DNA of 64,000 bases, from the NCBI GenBank assembly GCA_937874185.1, contig CALNAK010000021.1:62001-126000 (forward strand). Direction: 5' to 3'. Source of the stretch: an uncultured Lactobacillus sp. Its GTDB lineage: Bacteria > Bacillota > Bacilli > Lactobacillales > Lactobacillaceae. The translations under genes were made by a program, and so were the position numbers. Every line of letters starts with the position of its first letter. The stretch's first letter is position 1. Below the pieces are notes generated by a model. That model ran no database searches. It was not told the origin of the DNA and worked only from the letters and a program-made list of their open reading frames with translations. Below, piece by piece: positions 27,490 through 35,401 of this stretch.

Positions 27490-28068
27490 TCACTTTACAA
27501 ATAAGTTCAATATATCGGTTTTGGATCCAGATTTTCCTAAAATATAAAGATTTTTCTTATTCAATAAGATTTGAGAAATACTGGCTAAATATTTTACGTG
27601 ATCAAATTTATCGTCTGGCAACGGTGTTAATAGTGAAATAATCAAACCTACTTTCTGCCCATCAGAACCCCATTTAATCGGTTTATCAAAACGAATTATT
27701 AACATTGTCATTTGCTTTATTGATTCATCTTGAATATGTGGTAAAGCAATCCCATCGCCTAAATTTGTTGAATCTTGTTGTTCGCGCAATAAATATTTGC
27801 CATATATTTTTTCACCATCAATCATTGGATCTAATGTCTTCACTGAATCAACCAAGTATTTTAACAATTCGTTTTGCGACGATACTTCAACATTTAATTC
27901 TATATTCTTCTCTTTTAATACATGTGAGAAATCACTTGTTTCATCTGCTTTAGTTCTTTCACGATTTGATTGATCATGAACATTATTAGTCAAGATTGGA
28001 GTTTGTTTGGTAGGTAAATCTACTCTTTCAAACATTTTTTTAATACTATCCCAAAAAGTTTTACTCAT
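27490..28068 (-). CDS. Orphan PTS EIIA (fructose/nitrogen-type)
   Basis: 192 residues. EIIA type-2 domain (about 52-190) with phospho-His111 in GIALPHIQD, preceded by a ~50-residue Asn/Lys/Thr-rich extension of low complexity. No EIIB or EIIC gene adjoins, so it may serve a permease elsewhere or act in regulation like PtsN. ATG 28068 is chosen, with GGGAG upstream; a TTG at 28083 overlaps that site. Monocistronic by position; no convincing terminator seen. Confidence 0.82.
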   Translation of the reverse strand: MSKTFWDSIKKMFERVDLPTKQTPILTNNVHDQSNRERTKADETSDFSHVLKEKNIELNVEVSSQNELLKYLVDSVKTLDPMIDGEKIYGKYLLREQQDSTNLGDGIALPHIQDESIKQMTMLIIRFDKPIKWGSDGQKVGLIISLLTPLPDDKFDHVKYLASISQILLNKKNLYILGKSGSKTDILNLFVK

Positions 28069-28212
28069 GAGTATTTCTCCCAACTATTATTTTTTCATCT
28101 GGCTCCATTCTAAATCCAAATAGAACTGATATCTATCTGTTACTTCCTTACGAAAATGACAAAAAGACGATATCAATAATGAAATCATCTACCAATAATT
28201 ATTCAGGACAAT

Positions 28213-28236
28213 AAAAAAAGCCGATACTTTATCGGT
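28213..28236 (-). terminator. Terminator after the phosphatase gene
   Basis: CCGATA / TATCGG stem, extended by G-C/U pairs, with T7 on the minus strand. Confidence 0.8.
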
Positions 28237-28240
28237 TTGC

Positions 28241-28690
28241 TTAGTTTAATTTTTCCAACCAGATTGGTAACACTTCAGTCAACTGGCGATACGTACGGTC
28301 AAACTTATGATCATACCAAGGATCCTGAATATCTTCCTTCTTACCTAAGGCCTCGTATGCCAAATGAATCTTGAACCAATCTTCCGTCGGTGACATTTGT
28401 TCTAAATCGTAAATGTTTTGTTCATCCATTCCAATAATTAAGTCAGCATCATTGAAATCCGTTGTAGTTATCTGTTTGGCCTGATGTTCAACGATGGGAA
28501 CTCCTTGCCTTTTTAACTCTTTAATAGCACCCAAATGTGGTGAATTTCCAATCTCATAAGTCGATGTAGACCTTGATTCTACTTGAATATCTTGGTCTAA
28601 ATTCCTCTCAGAGATCAACTCACGCATCATCATTTCCGCCATAGGTGAGCGACAAATATTTCCTAAACAAACAAAAATAATCTTTTTCAT
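28241..28690 (-). CDS. Low-molecular-weight protein-tyrosine phosphatase
   Basis: 149 residues. P-loop CLGNICRS (Cys8, Arg14) and the general-acid loop DPWYD are intact, so it should be active. Such enzymes act on tyrosine-phosphorylated proteins such as polysaccharide synthesis kinases or on arginine phosphate; no EPS genes lie here. Its ATG directly follows the stop of the upstream helix-turn-helix gene, hence co-translation. Confidence 0.93.
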   Translation of the reverse strand: MKKIIFVCLGNICRSPMAEMMMRELISERNLDQDIQVESRSTSTYEIGNSPHLGAIKELKRQGVPIVEHQAKQITTTDFNDADLIIGMDEQNIYDLEQMSPTEDWFKIHLAYEALGKKEDIQDPWYDHKFDRTYRQLTEVLPIWLEKLN

Positions 28691-28984
28691 CTAAATTAAT
28701 CCTAATCTCTTCTTAACGTCTAATAGTTGTGCTTCCAGAACAGGATCTTTTCTATTTAGAATATCTAATGAACTAGCTTGTGTAGTTTCAGTTGTTTTTG
28801 TTTCTTGAGTTTTCTTCGTAGTTTCAGTTTTTTCAGTTTTAGTTGAAATCTTATTATACTTTCTTACCCAAGCAGCCACTTGTTGATATGAGATGTCATA
28901 TTTCTTACCAGTAGCTTTGTAATTATTATCATGTTCTATTGCGTATTGTGCAATTTCTTTTTGTTGATTCTCATTGTAATTCAT
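28691..28984 (-). CDS. Helix-turn-helix domain protein (transposase-OrfA-like)
   Basis: 97 residues. The first ~45 form a homeodomain-like HTH (EIAQYAIEHDNNYKATGKKY, SYQQVAAWVRKY) of the kind in IS3-family OrfA; a Thr/Lys/Glu-rich linker follows, then a short helix (DPVLEAQLLDVKKRLGLI). There are no IS ends or OrfB, and the same fold occurs in stand-alone lactobacillar proteins, so I do not call an IS remnant. AGGAG 8 bp before the ATG. Coupled to the phosphatase gene. Confidence 0.7.
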   Translation of the reverse strand: MNYNENQQKEIAQYAIEHDNNYKATGKKYDISYQQVAAWVRKYNKISTKTEKTETTKKTQETKTTETTQASSLDILNRKDPVLEAQLLDVKKRLGLI

Positions 28985-29084
28985 ACTAAAAACTCCTAAA
29001 TGGCTTATTACAAAAAATTATACCATAGAAAATGACCCTATTATTGCCATAACACAGTTTTTAAAGCCGTTTTATAAAATTTAG

Positions 29085-29235
29085 GTACAAAAAAATGGTA
29101 GCTCAGGGAGGAACTACCATAATCCGAAAATAATTCTGCCAATTATAATCGTGAAATTATCTAAAAATGGGAAAGGCCGAGGGACCTATAATCCCATTCA
29201 TAATTTTATCATAATCGAATTTCAAATCAGTTATT
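29085..29235 (-). ncRNA. Candidate small RNA or tandem terminators
   Basis: Two minus-strand hairpins with T-runs lie ~65 bp apart: AATGGGA (29166-29172) with TCCCATT (29192-29198), and ATGGTAG (29095-29101) with CTACCAT (29114-29120). The 12-nt loop of the second reads TTCCTCCCTGAG on the minus strand, i.e. an anti-Shine-Dalgarno sequence. The rest of the 549-bp gap 28985-29533 shows no gene, a weak terminator near 29290 and a 9-bp inverted repeat (29420-29428 / 29460-29468). A small RNA is speculation; stacked terminators for the mleR transcript are the alternative. Confidence 0.3.
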
Positions 29236-29533
29236 TCATAAAATTAGACAAAATTTTATAAGTTTATCCAGAAAAAGAAAAAAAGCCAATATTATTGACC
29301 TTCTAACTATTAAATTTTATTGAATCACAAACTACCCCATAATTTTTAATCCAAATAAATTATAAAAAGTGATAACAATGTAATATAAACATAAAGCATA
29401 TTAGTATATTGATGAGATATACCAATTCCATTCTTCACTCTTGTATATTTAACCAATAAGAATTGGTAAGTCAATTGTATCTGAGTGGACTATACCTGTA
29501 CACTGCAGATTTCGTATAAAATAAAATTATTAT

Positions 29534-30403
29534 CTAGATATTCTTAAATATATCTGTTAATTCCTTTAACATCTTACTACCTATCATATTATGACGGTAA
29601 ACAAAGAGGATATAAAATGGAGGTAATTCTATTCCATCTAATTTAATTTCCTTGATTCCAGGTACGCCCTCGATTGCAGTTTCAGTTACAAAGCTGACAC
29701 CTTTATCAGCCTGAACCAAATTCAACATCAGCTTATAATCGGCGGTTTGAAAGGACATATAAGGATAAACATTATATCTTTCCTTCAGACTTTGTAATAC
29801 TTGTTTATGAACTGAAGATTCATCTAATGAAATAAAATCTTCATCAAATAATTCTTCAATAGTATTAATATTGGAAGTATTTCTTTTTTCTGAAGCTATA
29901 AATTTGAATTGATGCTTCTTAATTATCTGATAATCTAGGTGACTTTCCTCTGGAAGGACCGTTGTTCCCAAAAAAGACATGTCCAATTTACCATTTTTCA
30001 ACTTAGATAATAGCTCTCGTGATCCTGCAGAAACTGGGATAAATGAATTCAAAAGGCCAATTCTCTTCAATTGGTCAAAGACTTTGGGAACTAAATAGTT
30101 AGTGATAATTGGAGGAAATCCCATCACTATCTTCTCCCTTTTGAACCTTTCTACATCAGCGGTAATTAAATTGTTTTCCAGAAGTATCCTATTTATATGG
30201 AGTAATACTTGTTTACCCGCTGGAGTTAAAGATAACGAATTGGCATAACTTTTTCGATCAACTAAAGAAATATCATAGGAATCCTCTAGTCGCTTTAGTG
30301 AATAAGTTATCGTGGGTTGGCTGACTTTAAAGAATTTGGCTGTTTCAGAAAAGTTCTTTAATTCAGATAATTTTTGAAAATATTGATAATCTTTTATATT
30401 CAT
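29534..30403 (-). CDS. mleR: LysR-family regulator of the malolactic locus
   Basis: 289 residues. N-terminal winged HTH (YFQKLSELKNFSETAKFFKVSQPTITYSLKRLE) and C-terminal LysR substrate domain. It is divergent from the malolactic enzyme gene, the arrangement of mleR in other lactic acid bacteria, where it activates malolactic genes in response to L-malate. AGGTG precedes the ATG. The name rests on family plus context. Confidence 0.85.
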   Translation of the reverse strand: MNIKDYQYFQKLSELKNFSETAKFFKVSQPTITYSLKRLEDSYDISLVDRKSYANSLSLTPAGKQVLLHINRILLENNLITADVERFKREKIVMGFPPIITNYLVPKVFDQLKRIGLLNSFIPVSAGSRELLSKLKNGKLDMSFLGTTVLPEESHLDYQIIKKHQFKFIASEKRNTSNINTIEELFDEDFISLDESSVHKQVLQSLKERYNVYPYMSFQTADYKLMLNLVQADKGVSFVTETAIEGVPGIKEIKLDGIELPPFYILFVYRHNMIGSKMLKELTDIFKNI

Positions 30404-30413
30404 AAGTTCACCT

Positions 30414-30428
30414 ATAAATTTTATTTAT
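30414..30428. promoter_or_regulatory. LysR-type box candidate
   Basis: ATAAAT-TTT-ATTTAT, a T-N11-A dyad in the mleR/mleS divergent gap, 15 bp upstream of the mleS -35; typical position for activator binding by a LysR protein. Inferred. Confidence 0.4.
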
Positions 30429-30442
30429 TAATGATAACATAT

Positions 30443-30472
30443 TTGACTATGTTTTTTATTATGGTTTATAGT
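30443..30472 (+). promoter_or_regulatory. Promoter of mleS
   Basis: TTGACT, 18 bp, TATAGT, 34 bp before the ATG. Confidence 0.6.
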
Positions 30473-30505
30473 ACTGTCGAAAGTTAAATAGGAGGCAAGG
30501 AATAT

Positions 30506-32128
30506 ATGTCATATACAGGTTTAGATTTATTAAATAATCATTTTTTAAATAAGGGTACAGCTTTTACTAATGAAGAGAGAAAAGCTAACCATATCGAAGG
30601 TTTACTTCCACCATTCGTTCAAACATTGGACCAACAAGTGGAACAAGCTTACGAGAATTACAATAGTAAAGCTACTCCATTAGATAAGAGAATGTACTTA
30701 ATGGACTTGTTCAACGAAAATGTTACTTTGTTCTACAAATTATTCAGCGAACACGTTAATGAATTCATGCCAGTTGTTTACGATCCAACAATTGCTGACA
30801 CAATCGAAAATTACAGTCACTTGTTCTTAGATCCACAAAACGCTGCATACTTATCAATCGACGATCCAGATGCAATCGAAGCTACATTAAAGAATGCTTC
30901 TAAAGATCGTGATATCAAATTAATCGTTGTTACTGATGGTGAGGGTATCCTCGGTATTGGTGATTGGGGTGTTCAAGGTGTTGACATCTCTGTTGGTAAA
31001 TTAATGGTTTATACAGCTGCTGCTGGTCTTGATCCTAAGTCAGTTCTACCAGTTGTTCTTGATGTTGGTACAAACAGAAAATCATTGCTTGATGATGATC
31101 TTTACATGGGTAACCATCACGAACGTGTTACAGGCGACAAGTACTACAACTTTGTTGACAAGTTCGTTGAAACTGCTGAAAACTTATTCCCTAAGATGTA
31201 TCTTCACTTTGAAGACTTTGGCCGTAGCAATGCTGCTAATATCCTAAACAAGTATAAGGATAACATTCTTACATTTAACGATGATATCCAAGGTACAGGT
31301 ATTATTACTCTTGCTGGTATTCTTGGTGCCTTGAACATTTCTAAACAAAAGTTCACTGACCAAGTTTACGTTTCATTTGGTGCTGGTACTGCTGGTGCTG
31401 GTATTGCAAGTCGTATCTTCGAATCAATGGTTGAAGAAGGTCTTTCAGAAGACGAAGCAAGAAAACACTTCTACCTAGTTGACAAACAAGGTCTATTGTT
31501 CGATGACACAGAAGACTTAACACCAGAACAAAAGCCATTCACAAGAAAACGTAGTGAATTTGCCAATGCTGACGAACTAACAAACTTGGAAGCTGTTGTT
31601 AAAGCGGTTCACCCTACTATCCTTGTTGGTACATCAACACAACCTGGTACATTTACAGAATCAATCATTAAAGAAATGGCCGCTCACACAGAACGTCCAA
31701 TCATCTTCCCATTATCAAATCCTACAAAATTAGCTGAAGCTAAGGCTGAAGATCTTTTGAAGTGGACAGACGGTAAAGCTCTTATTGCTACTGGTATTCC
31801 TGTTGAACCTGTTGAATACAATGGTACAACTTACCATATTGGTCAAGCTAACAACGCCCTTGTTTATCCTGGACTTGGTTTAGGTTCATTGGCTGTTAAT
31901 GCTAAGTTACTATCAGACGGTATGATCAACAAAGCTGCTCACTCATTGGGTGGAATCGTTGATGCTACACAACCAGGTGCTGCTGTATTACCTCCAGTTT
32001 CAAAACTAGATGTATTTAGTATGACAGTTGCCGAGGGTGTTGCACAACAAGCTATCGACGAAAAATTATCAGATTCAACCGACGCTAAGAAGGCTGTTGA
32101 AGATATTAAATGGGAACCTAAATACTAG
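30506..32128 (+). CDS. mleS: Malolactic enzyme
   Basis: 540 residues. Decarboxylates L-malate to L-lactate and CO2 with NAD and Mn2+, giving acid resistance and proton-motive force. Malic-enzyme family: YDPTIADTIENY, VTDGEGILGIGDWG, VVLDVGTNRK, EDFGRSNAANILNKY, FNDDIQGTGI and the Rossmann GAGTAGAGIA. The N-terminus (TGLDLLNNHFLNKGTAFT) and length fit malolactic rather than malic enzyme, and the mleP neighbour agrees. AGGAGG upstream. First gene of mleSP. Confidence 0.96.
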   Translation: MSYTGLDLLNNHFLNKGTAFTNEERKANHIEGLLPPFVQTLDQQVEQAYENYNSKATPLDKRMYLMDLFNENVTLFYKLFSEHVNEFMPVVYDPTIADTIENYSHLFLDPQNAAYLSIDDPDAIEATLKNASKDRDIKLIVVTDGEGILGIGDWGVQGVDISVGKLMVYTAAAGLDPKSVLPVVLDVGTNRKSLLDDDLYMGNHHERVTGDKYYNFVDKFVETAENLFPKMYLHFEDFGRSNAANILNKYKDNILTFNDDIQGTGIITLAGILGALNISKQKFTDQVYVSFGAGTAGAGIASRIFESMVEEGLSEDEARKHFYLVDKQGLLFDDTEDLTPEQKPFTRKRSEFANADELTNLEAVVKAVHPTILVGTSTQPGTFTESIIKEMAAHTERPIIFPLSNPTKLAEAKAEDLLKWTDGKALIATGIPVEPVEYNGTTYHIGQANNALVYPGLGLGSLAVNAKLLSDGMINKAAHSLGGIVDATQPGAAVLPPVSKLDVFSMTVAEGVAQQAIDEKLSDSTDAKKAVEDIKWEPKY

Positions 32129-32165
32129 GAATTAAAATATTTGTCAAATAAAGGGGAATTTATTC

Positions 32166-33134
32166 ATGGAAGCATTCATCACATCACTTCAAAGTGTTGC
32201 TGAAATCGTACTTGTTATTGCCTTGGGGTTCTGGTTAAGAAATTCCGGAAAATTGGGCGATGAATTTAAGGGTAACATTTCATTCATCATTATGAAGATT
32301 GCTTTACCAGCTTCAATCTTCGTTTCTGTTCTAAAATATCTAAACCGAGATAAACTAGCAAGTCTATCTGGTGGTCTAATCTTTACTTTTGCAAGTTTCA
32401 CAATTGGCTACATCGTAGCATGGTTACTAACAAAGGTCTTCAAGATTAGAAAAGGCCGTCGTGGTACTTTCATTAACATGTTCGTTAATGCTAATACAAT
32501 TTTCATCGGTTTACCTTTAAACATGGCTTTGTTCGGAACTAAGAGTTTACCTTACTTCCTTATCTACTATGTTATGAACACGATTTCAACTTGGGCTGTT
32601 GGTATCTTCTTCATCTCAAATGATGATCCAACTGTTAAAAAAGGCGACAAAAAAGAGAAATTCAACTGGAAGAAACTTCTTCCTGCTCCACTTGTTGGTT
32701 TCTTAGTTTCATTGGTATTCTTACTATTAGCTATTCCTGTTCCAGGTTGGATCGATAAGACCTTGGACATGGTTGGTGGTATCGTTACACCTATGTCACT
32801 TATCTACATTGGTATTATCTTGGCTGATGCCGGTTTGAAATCAATCAAATTCGACCGTGATACTATCCTTGCCTTAGTTGGTAGATTCGTAGTTGCACCT
32901 GCACTTATGATCGGTATTATCCTATTGGGTAGATCAGTTACAGGAAATCCACTACCTACTATCGAAGCAAACTCATTCATCATCCAATCAGCTGCTCCTG
33001 GACTTGCAGTATTGCCAATCCTAGTTGATTCAGCCCATGGTGATGTTGATTACGCTACTAACCTTGTTACAACTTCTACGGTATTATTCGTAATCGTTGT
33101 TCCAATCTTAATGCAAATTGCAAACTTGATCTAA
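32166..33134 (+). CDS. mleP: AEC-family transporter, probable malate permease
   Basis: 322 residues, about ten membrane helices in two five-helix halves separated by a charged loop (NDDPTVKKGDKKEKFNWKK, about 155-175). Auxin-efflux-carrier fold: FWLRNSGKLGDEFKGNISFI at the start and the ANSFIIQSAAPGLAVLPIL core. 37 bp after mleS and sharing its terminator, so L-malate/L-lactate exchange is the natural role. Confidence 0.9.
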   Translation: MEAFITSLQSVAEIVLVIALGFWLRNSGKLGDEFKGNISFIIMKIALPASIFVSVLKYLNRDKLASLSGGLIFTFASFTIGYIVAWLLTKVFKIRKGRRGTFINMFVNANTIFIGLPLNMALFGTKSLPYFLIYYVMNTISTWAVGIFFISNDDPTVKKGDKKEKFNWKKLLPAPLVGFLVSLVFLLLAIPVPGWIDKTLDMVGGIVTPMSLIYIGIILADAGLKSIKFDRDTILALVGRFVVAPALMIGIILLGRSVTGNPLPTIEANSFIIQSAAPGLAVLPILVDSAHGDVDYATNLVTTSTVLFVIVVPILMQIANLI

Positions 33135-33194
33135 TTTACTTAACAAAAAATTCTTTTTCACATTCACATTAAAATCAGATCCTCCTCAAAAAAA

Positions 33195-33236
33195 GTTAGC
33201 CGTCAATATTCTGCAATTGACGACTAGCTTTTTTGT
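33195..33236 (+). terminator. Terminator of mleSP
   Basis: AGTTAGCCGTCAAT (33195-33208) pairs with ATTGACGACTAGCT (33217-33230) with one mismatch, then TTTTTTG. Confidence 0.9.
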
Positions 33237-33346
33237 TTTGGCTTTTTCAATGTTAAATTAAAAGACATCAATTCAATTTATCCAAGAAATAACTTTTAGA
33301 TAAAGAATTGGTGCCTTTTCTTTCGTTTACAAAGAATTTAATTAAA

Positions 33347-33516
33347 AATACCCAACTAGTCTGGAATGAAAAAGCGATGGGTTCAATAGCCAATTTTGAC
33401 TTAGTTGGCGTATTTTGCCAGCTTAGTCAAAGGCCAAGCTTGTAGACAACAGGTTCATCGTTGGCTTCAAGTTGTGCCGGCTATGTTCCAACCCAATCAC
33501 TTTTTCATGGAAGACG
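33347..33516. repeat. 170-bp structured intergenic repeat, copy A
   Basis: Folds as a three-way junction: P1 33368-33391 with 33479-33506; P2 33395-33409 with 33417-33431; P3 33432-33442 with 33468-33478. Copy C (57746-57915) has exactly the same length and the same three stems with compensating changes. Boundaries are conserved (AATAC ... AACTAGTCTGGAAT at one end, ATGGAAG.CG at the other). It sits between the mleSP terminator and a convergent small gene. Transcribed strand unknown. I see no coding potential. Confidence 0.8.
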
Positions 33517-33553
33517 AAAAATTACATACCACTTCAATATAACCGAGCATATT

Positions 33554-33715
33554 TTAGAACAATGCCAAATACAAACCGAGTAGTAAAACAACAACATAGA
33601 GACCCAATTTTCCAGTTAATAATTTCGTTCCAAATTGTTTAGAATTACTGATAAAGCCTACGATTGCTACAATAACTAAGAGTACTAAGCCCCAACCTAG
33701 GAGTCTGATAATCAT
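33554..33715 (-). CDS. 53-residue two-helix membrane protein
   Basis: MIIRLLGWGLVLLVIVAIVG begins a first helix (4-22); a loop SNSKQFGTKLLTGKLG; a second helix (about 38-53) ending at the C-terminus. AAGGGGG lies 7 bp before the ATG, a strong ribosome site. No family recognised. A terminator hairpin at 33778-33793 separates it from the upstream minus-strand gene, so it likely has its own promoter in the 80-bp gap. Confidence 0.7.
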   Translation of the reverse strand: MIIRLLGWGLVLLVIVAIVGFISNSKQFGTKLLTGKLGLYVVVLLLGLYLALF

Positions 33716-33777
33716 AAGAAAGCCCCCTTAAAATTCAGCTTTTTTCGTCATCAGATTTTGGACTTTTTAAAAATAAA

Positions 33778-33793
33778 AAGCCGTTTCCGGCTT
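33778..33793 (-). terminator. Terminator of the 111-residue protein gene
   Basis: AAGCCG, 4-nt loop, CGGCTT, with T-run on the minus strand. Confidence 0.75.
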
Positions 33794-33796
33794 ACA

Positions 33797-34132
33797 TTAA
33801 TTTTTCTTAGGTTCTACCAGTAAAATCAAACGATTAACCAAGACTGCAACACGTTTAGAATCATCCGCAATATCGTACTTTTTACGGTTCTTAACCATCG
33901 TGTGATTAATCTGTAATAAACCAACAGAATCGGTATCATCATTAAATTCAGCGACTGGTAAAATCACTTCTTCGTTATAGACTGGAATATTTCCAGAATT
34001 AACATTAACTATGCGAGTTCCCTCTGGCATACTCAAAATATAACTTTTAATTCTCTTCAAACTAAATTTGTCTTGGTAAAATCCATAAATAACTTCCAAC
34101 TCACTAATAATACTTTTAATTTCATCGTTCAA
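33797..34132 (-). CDS. Conserved-looking hypothetical protein
   Basis: 111 residues, soluble, mixed alpha/beta composition: N-terminal helical part (EIKSIISELEVIYGFYQDKF), central strands (GTRIVNVNSGNIPVYNEEVILPV) and a C-terminal helix (KRVAVLVNRLILLVEPKK). TTG start with GAGG 9 bp upstream. I recognise no family or catalytic motif. Confidence 0.6.
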   Translation of the reverse strand: MNDEIKSIISELEVIYGFYQDKFSLKRIKSYILSMPEGTRIVNVNSGNIPVYNEEVILPVAEFNDDTDSVGLLQINHTMVKNRKKYDIADDSKRVAVLVNRLILLVEPKKN

Positions 34133-34249
34133 AATTGATCACCTCGGCAATAAAAATATTCATATACTAAGTATCACGCAAAACTAAGGTAGTTGACAAG
34201 CCGATTAAACTTTTTTCGAATAATTTCTTTAAAATTCTATCAATAATAC

Positions 34250-35101
34250 TTAATAACCAATGCTCTGATGTAATGCACTTTCCAGACTTGAGCCATATGT
34301 TTCACCAAACAAATTCAAGTGTGCCAATAAATAGTAGCTCTGATACCAAGGGACACGTTTCTCCCAGCCTTTCTCCAGCTTATAAACACTATTGTACCCA
34401 TCGTAGAATTCATTGGTAAAACCGCCAAATAACATTGTCATGGCGATGTCCATTTCACGGTTACCATAAAAAACATCTGGATCAAACAATATTGGCTGAT
34501 GATTACTTTGAAAGCCAACGTTTCCATTCCACAAATCACCGTGTAATAAACATGGGACAACTGGAGTCTTCTGATAATATTTCAAGATTTTCTTTTCAAA
34601 ACGATCCATCAATTCACTACGATAGCTATTCCAGTAAACCTTATCCTCAACTTGTTTCACTAAAATTTCAAGCCTCTGTTGTACAAAGAATTCTCCCCAA
34701 TTATCTTGCCAAGTATTTATCTTAGGATTCTTAGCATTTTTAACATCCTGTCCTAAGCCAAATCTTGGTGCATGTTTTTTGTGCATTTGGGCCACCATTC
34801 TCCCCAAATCAAATTGCGAACCTGTACCAAATTCAACATATCTTTGTAACAAATAGCCACAATTATCAAAGGTCCCTGATTTAATAACTTGTGGGGCAGT
34901 CGCCACTGTATTGATCAATTTTAAACCTTCAATTTCATGGTCAAAAAAGCTTTCGTCATTATTTGGCTGAACCTTTAAGAAGAATTCTTCATTATCTGTT
35001 TTAATTTTAAAAGCTAAATTAATATCACCACCGGAAACTGGTTCAGAACTTACAATATTCCCTATATTCAATTCTTTATACCAATCATTGTTGATGAGCA
35101 T
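34250..35101 (-). CDS. Fructosamine kinase family protein
   Basis: 283 residues. Kinase-like fold: SSEPVSGGDINLAFKI N-lobe Gly region, FFLKVQ catalytic Lys, CLLHGDLWNGNVG catalytic loop and ILFDPDVFYGNREMDIAM metal-binding segment, all diagnostic of fructosamine-3-kinases. Bacterial members phosphorylate ribulosamine or fructosamine adducts and repair glycated proteins; the substrate here is not determined. GAGGGG 8 bp from the ATG. Confidence 0.9.
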   Translation of the reverse strand: MLINNDWYKELNIGNIVSSEPVSGGDINLAFKIKTDNEEFFLKVQPNNDESFFDHEIEGLKLINTVATAPQVIKSGTFDNCGYLLQRYVEFGTGSQFDLGRMVAQMHKKHAPRFGLGQDVKNAKNPKINTWQDNWGEFFVQQRLEILVKQVEDKVYWNSYRSELMDRFEKKILKYYQKTPVVPCLLHGDLWNGNVGFQSNHQPILFDPDVFYGNREMDIAMTMLFGGFTNEFYDGYNSVYKLEKGWEKRVPWYQSYYLLAHLNLFGETYGSSLESALHQSIGY

Positions 35102-35228
35102 TTAATCATCCCCTCATTCTCTGCTAATAATTTTAATTAGAAACACAATCCGATTCAATGAAAACGACTCTCATTGGTATCTAAGCAATTAAACTGAATA
35201 ATCACATTTAATCTAAAAATTAAATTTT

Positions 35229-35262
35229 AGCCTAATCATAACTATCTGATTAGGCTTTTTTG
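35229..35262 (+). terminator. Plus-strand terminator without an upstream plus-strand gene
   Basis: AGCCTAATCA, 8-nt loop, TGATTAGGCT, then TTTTTTGC. It lies in the divergent gap 35102-35401, upstream of the adhesin gene, so it may stop an untranslated plus-strand RNA or read-through; on the minus strand the T-run is poor. Confidence 0.7.
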
Positions 35263-35401
35263 CATCTTTTATTAAATAAATATGAATGGATAGTGTATTT
35301 TTTATGAAAAATCAGTTAGACATCATAGAATCAAATTTCAACATCTGAACTTATAATGAGCGTTGAAAATAATTATAGGTTAAAGAATCGAGGACATTCC
35401 T

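Noticed and set aside
28691..28984. Insertion-sequence OrfA remnant
   Set aside because: HTH similarity only; no terminal repeats, no OrfB, intact gene coupled to a phosphatase gene.
33347..33516. Structured repeat as an ordinary pair of terminators
   Set aside because: No T-runs follow the stems, genuine terminators already lie on each side, and the same 170-bp unit recurs at 57746-57915.
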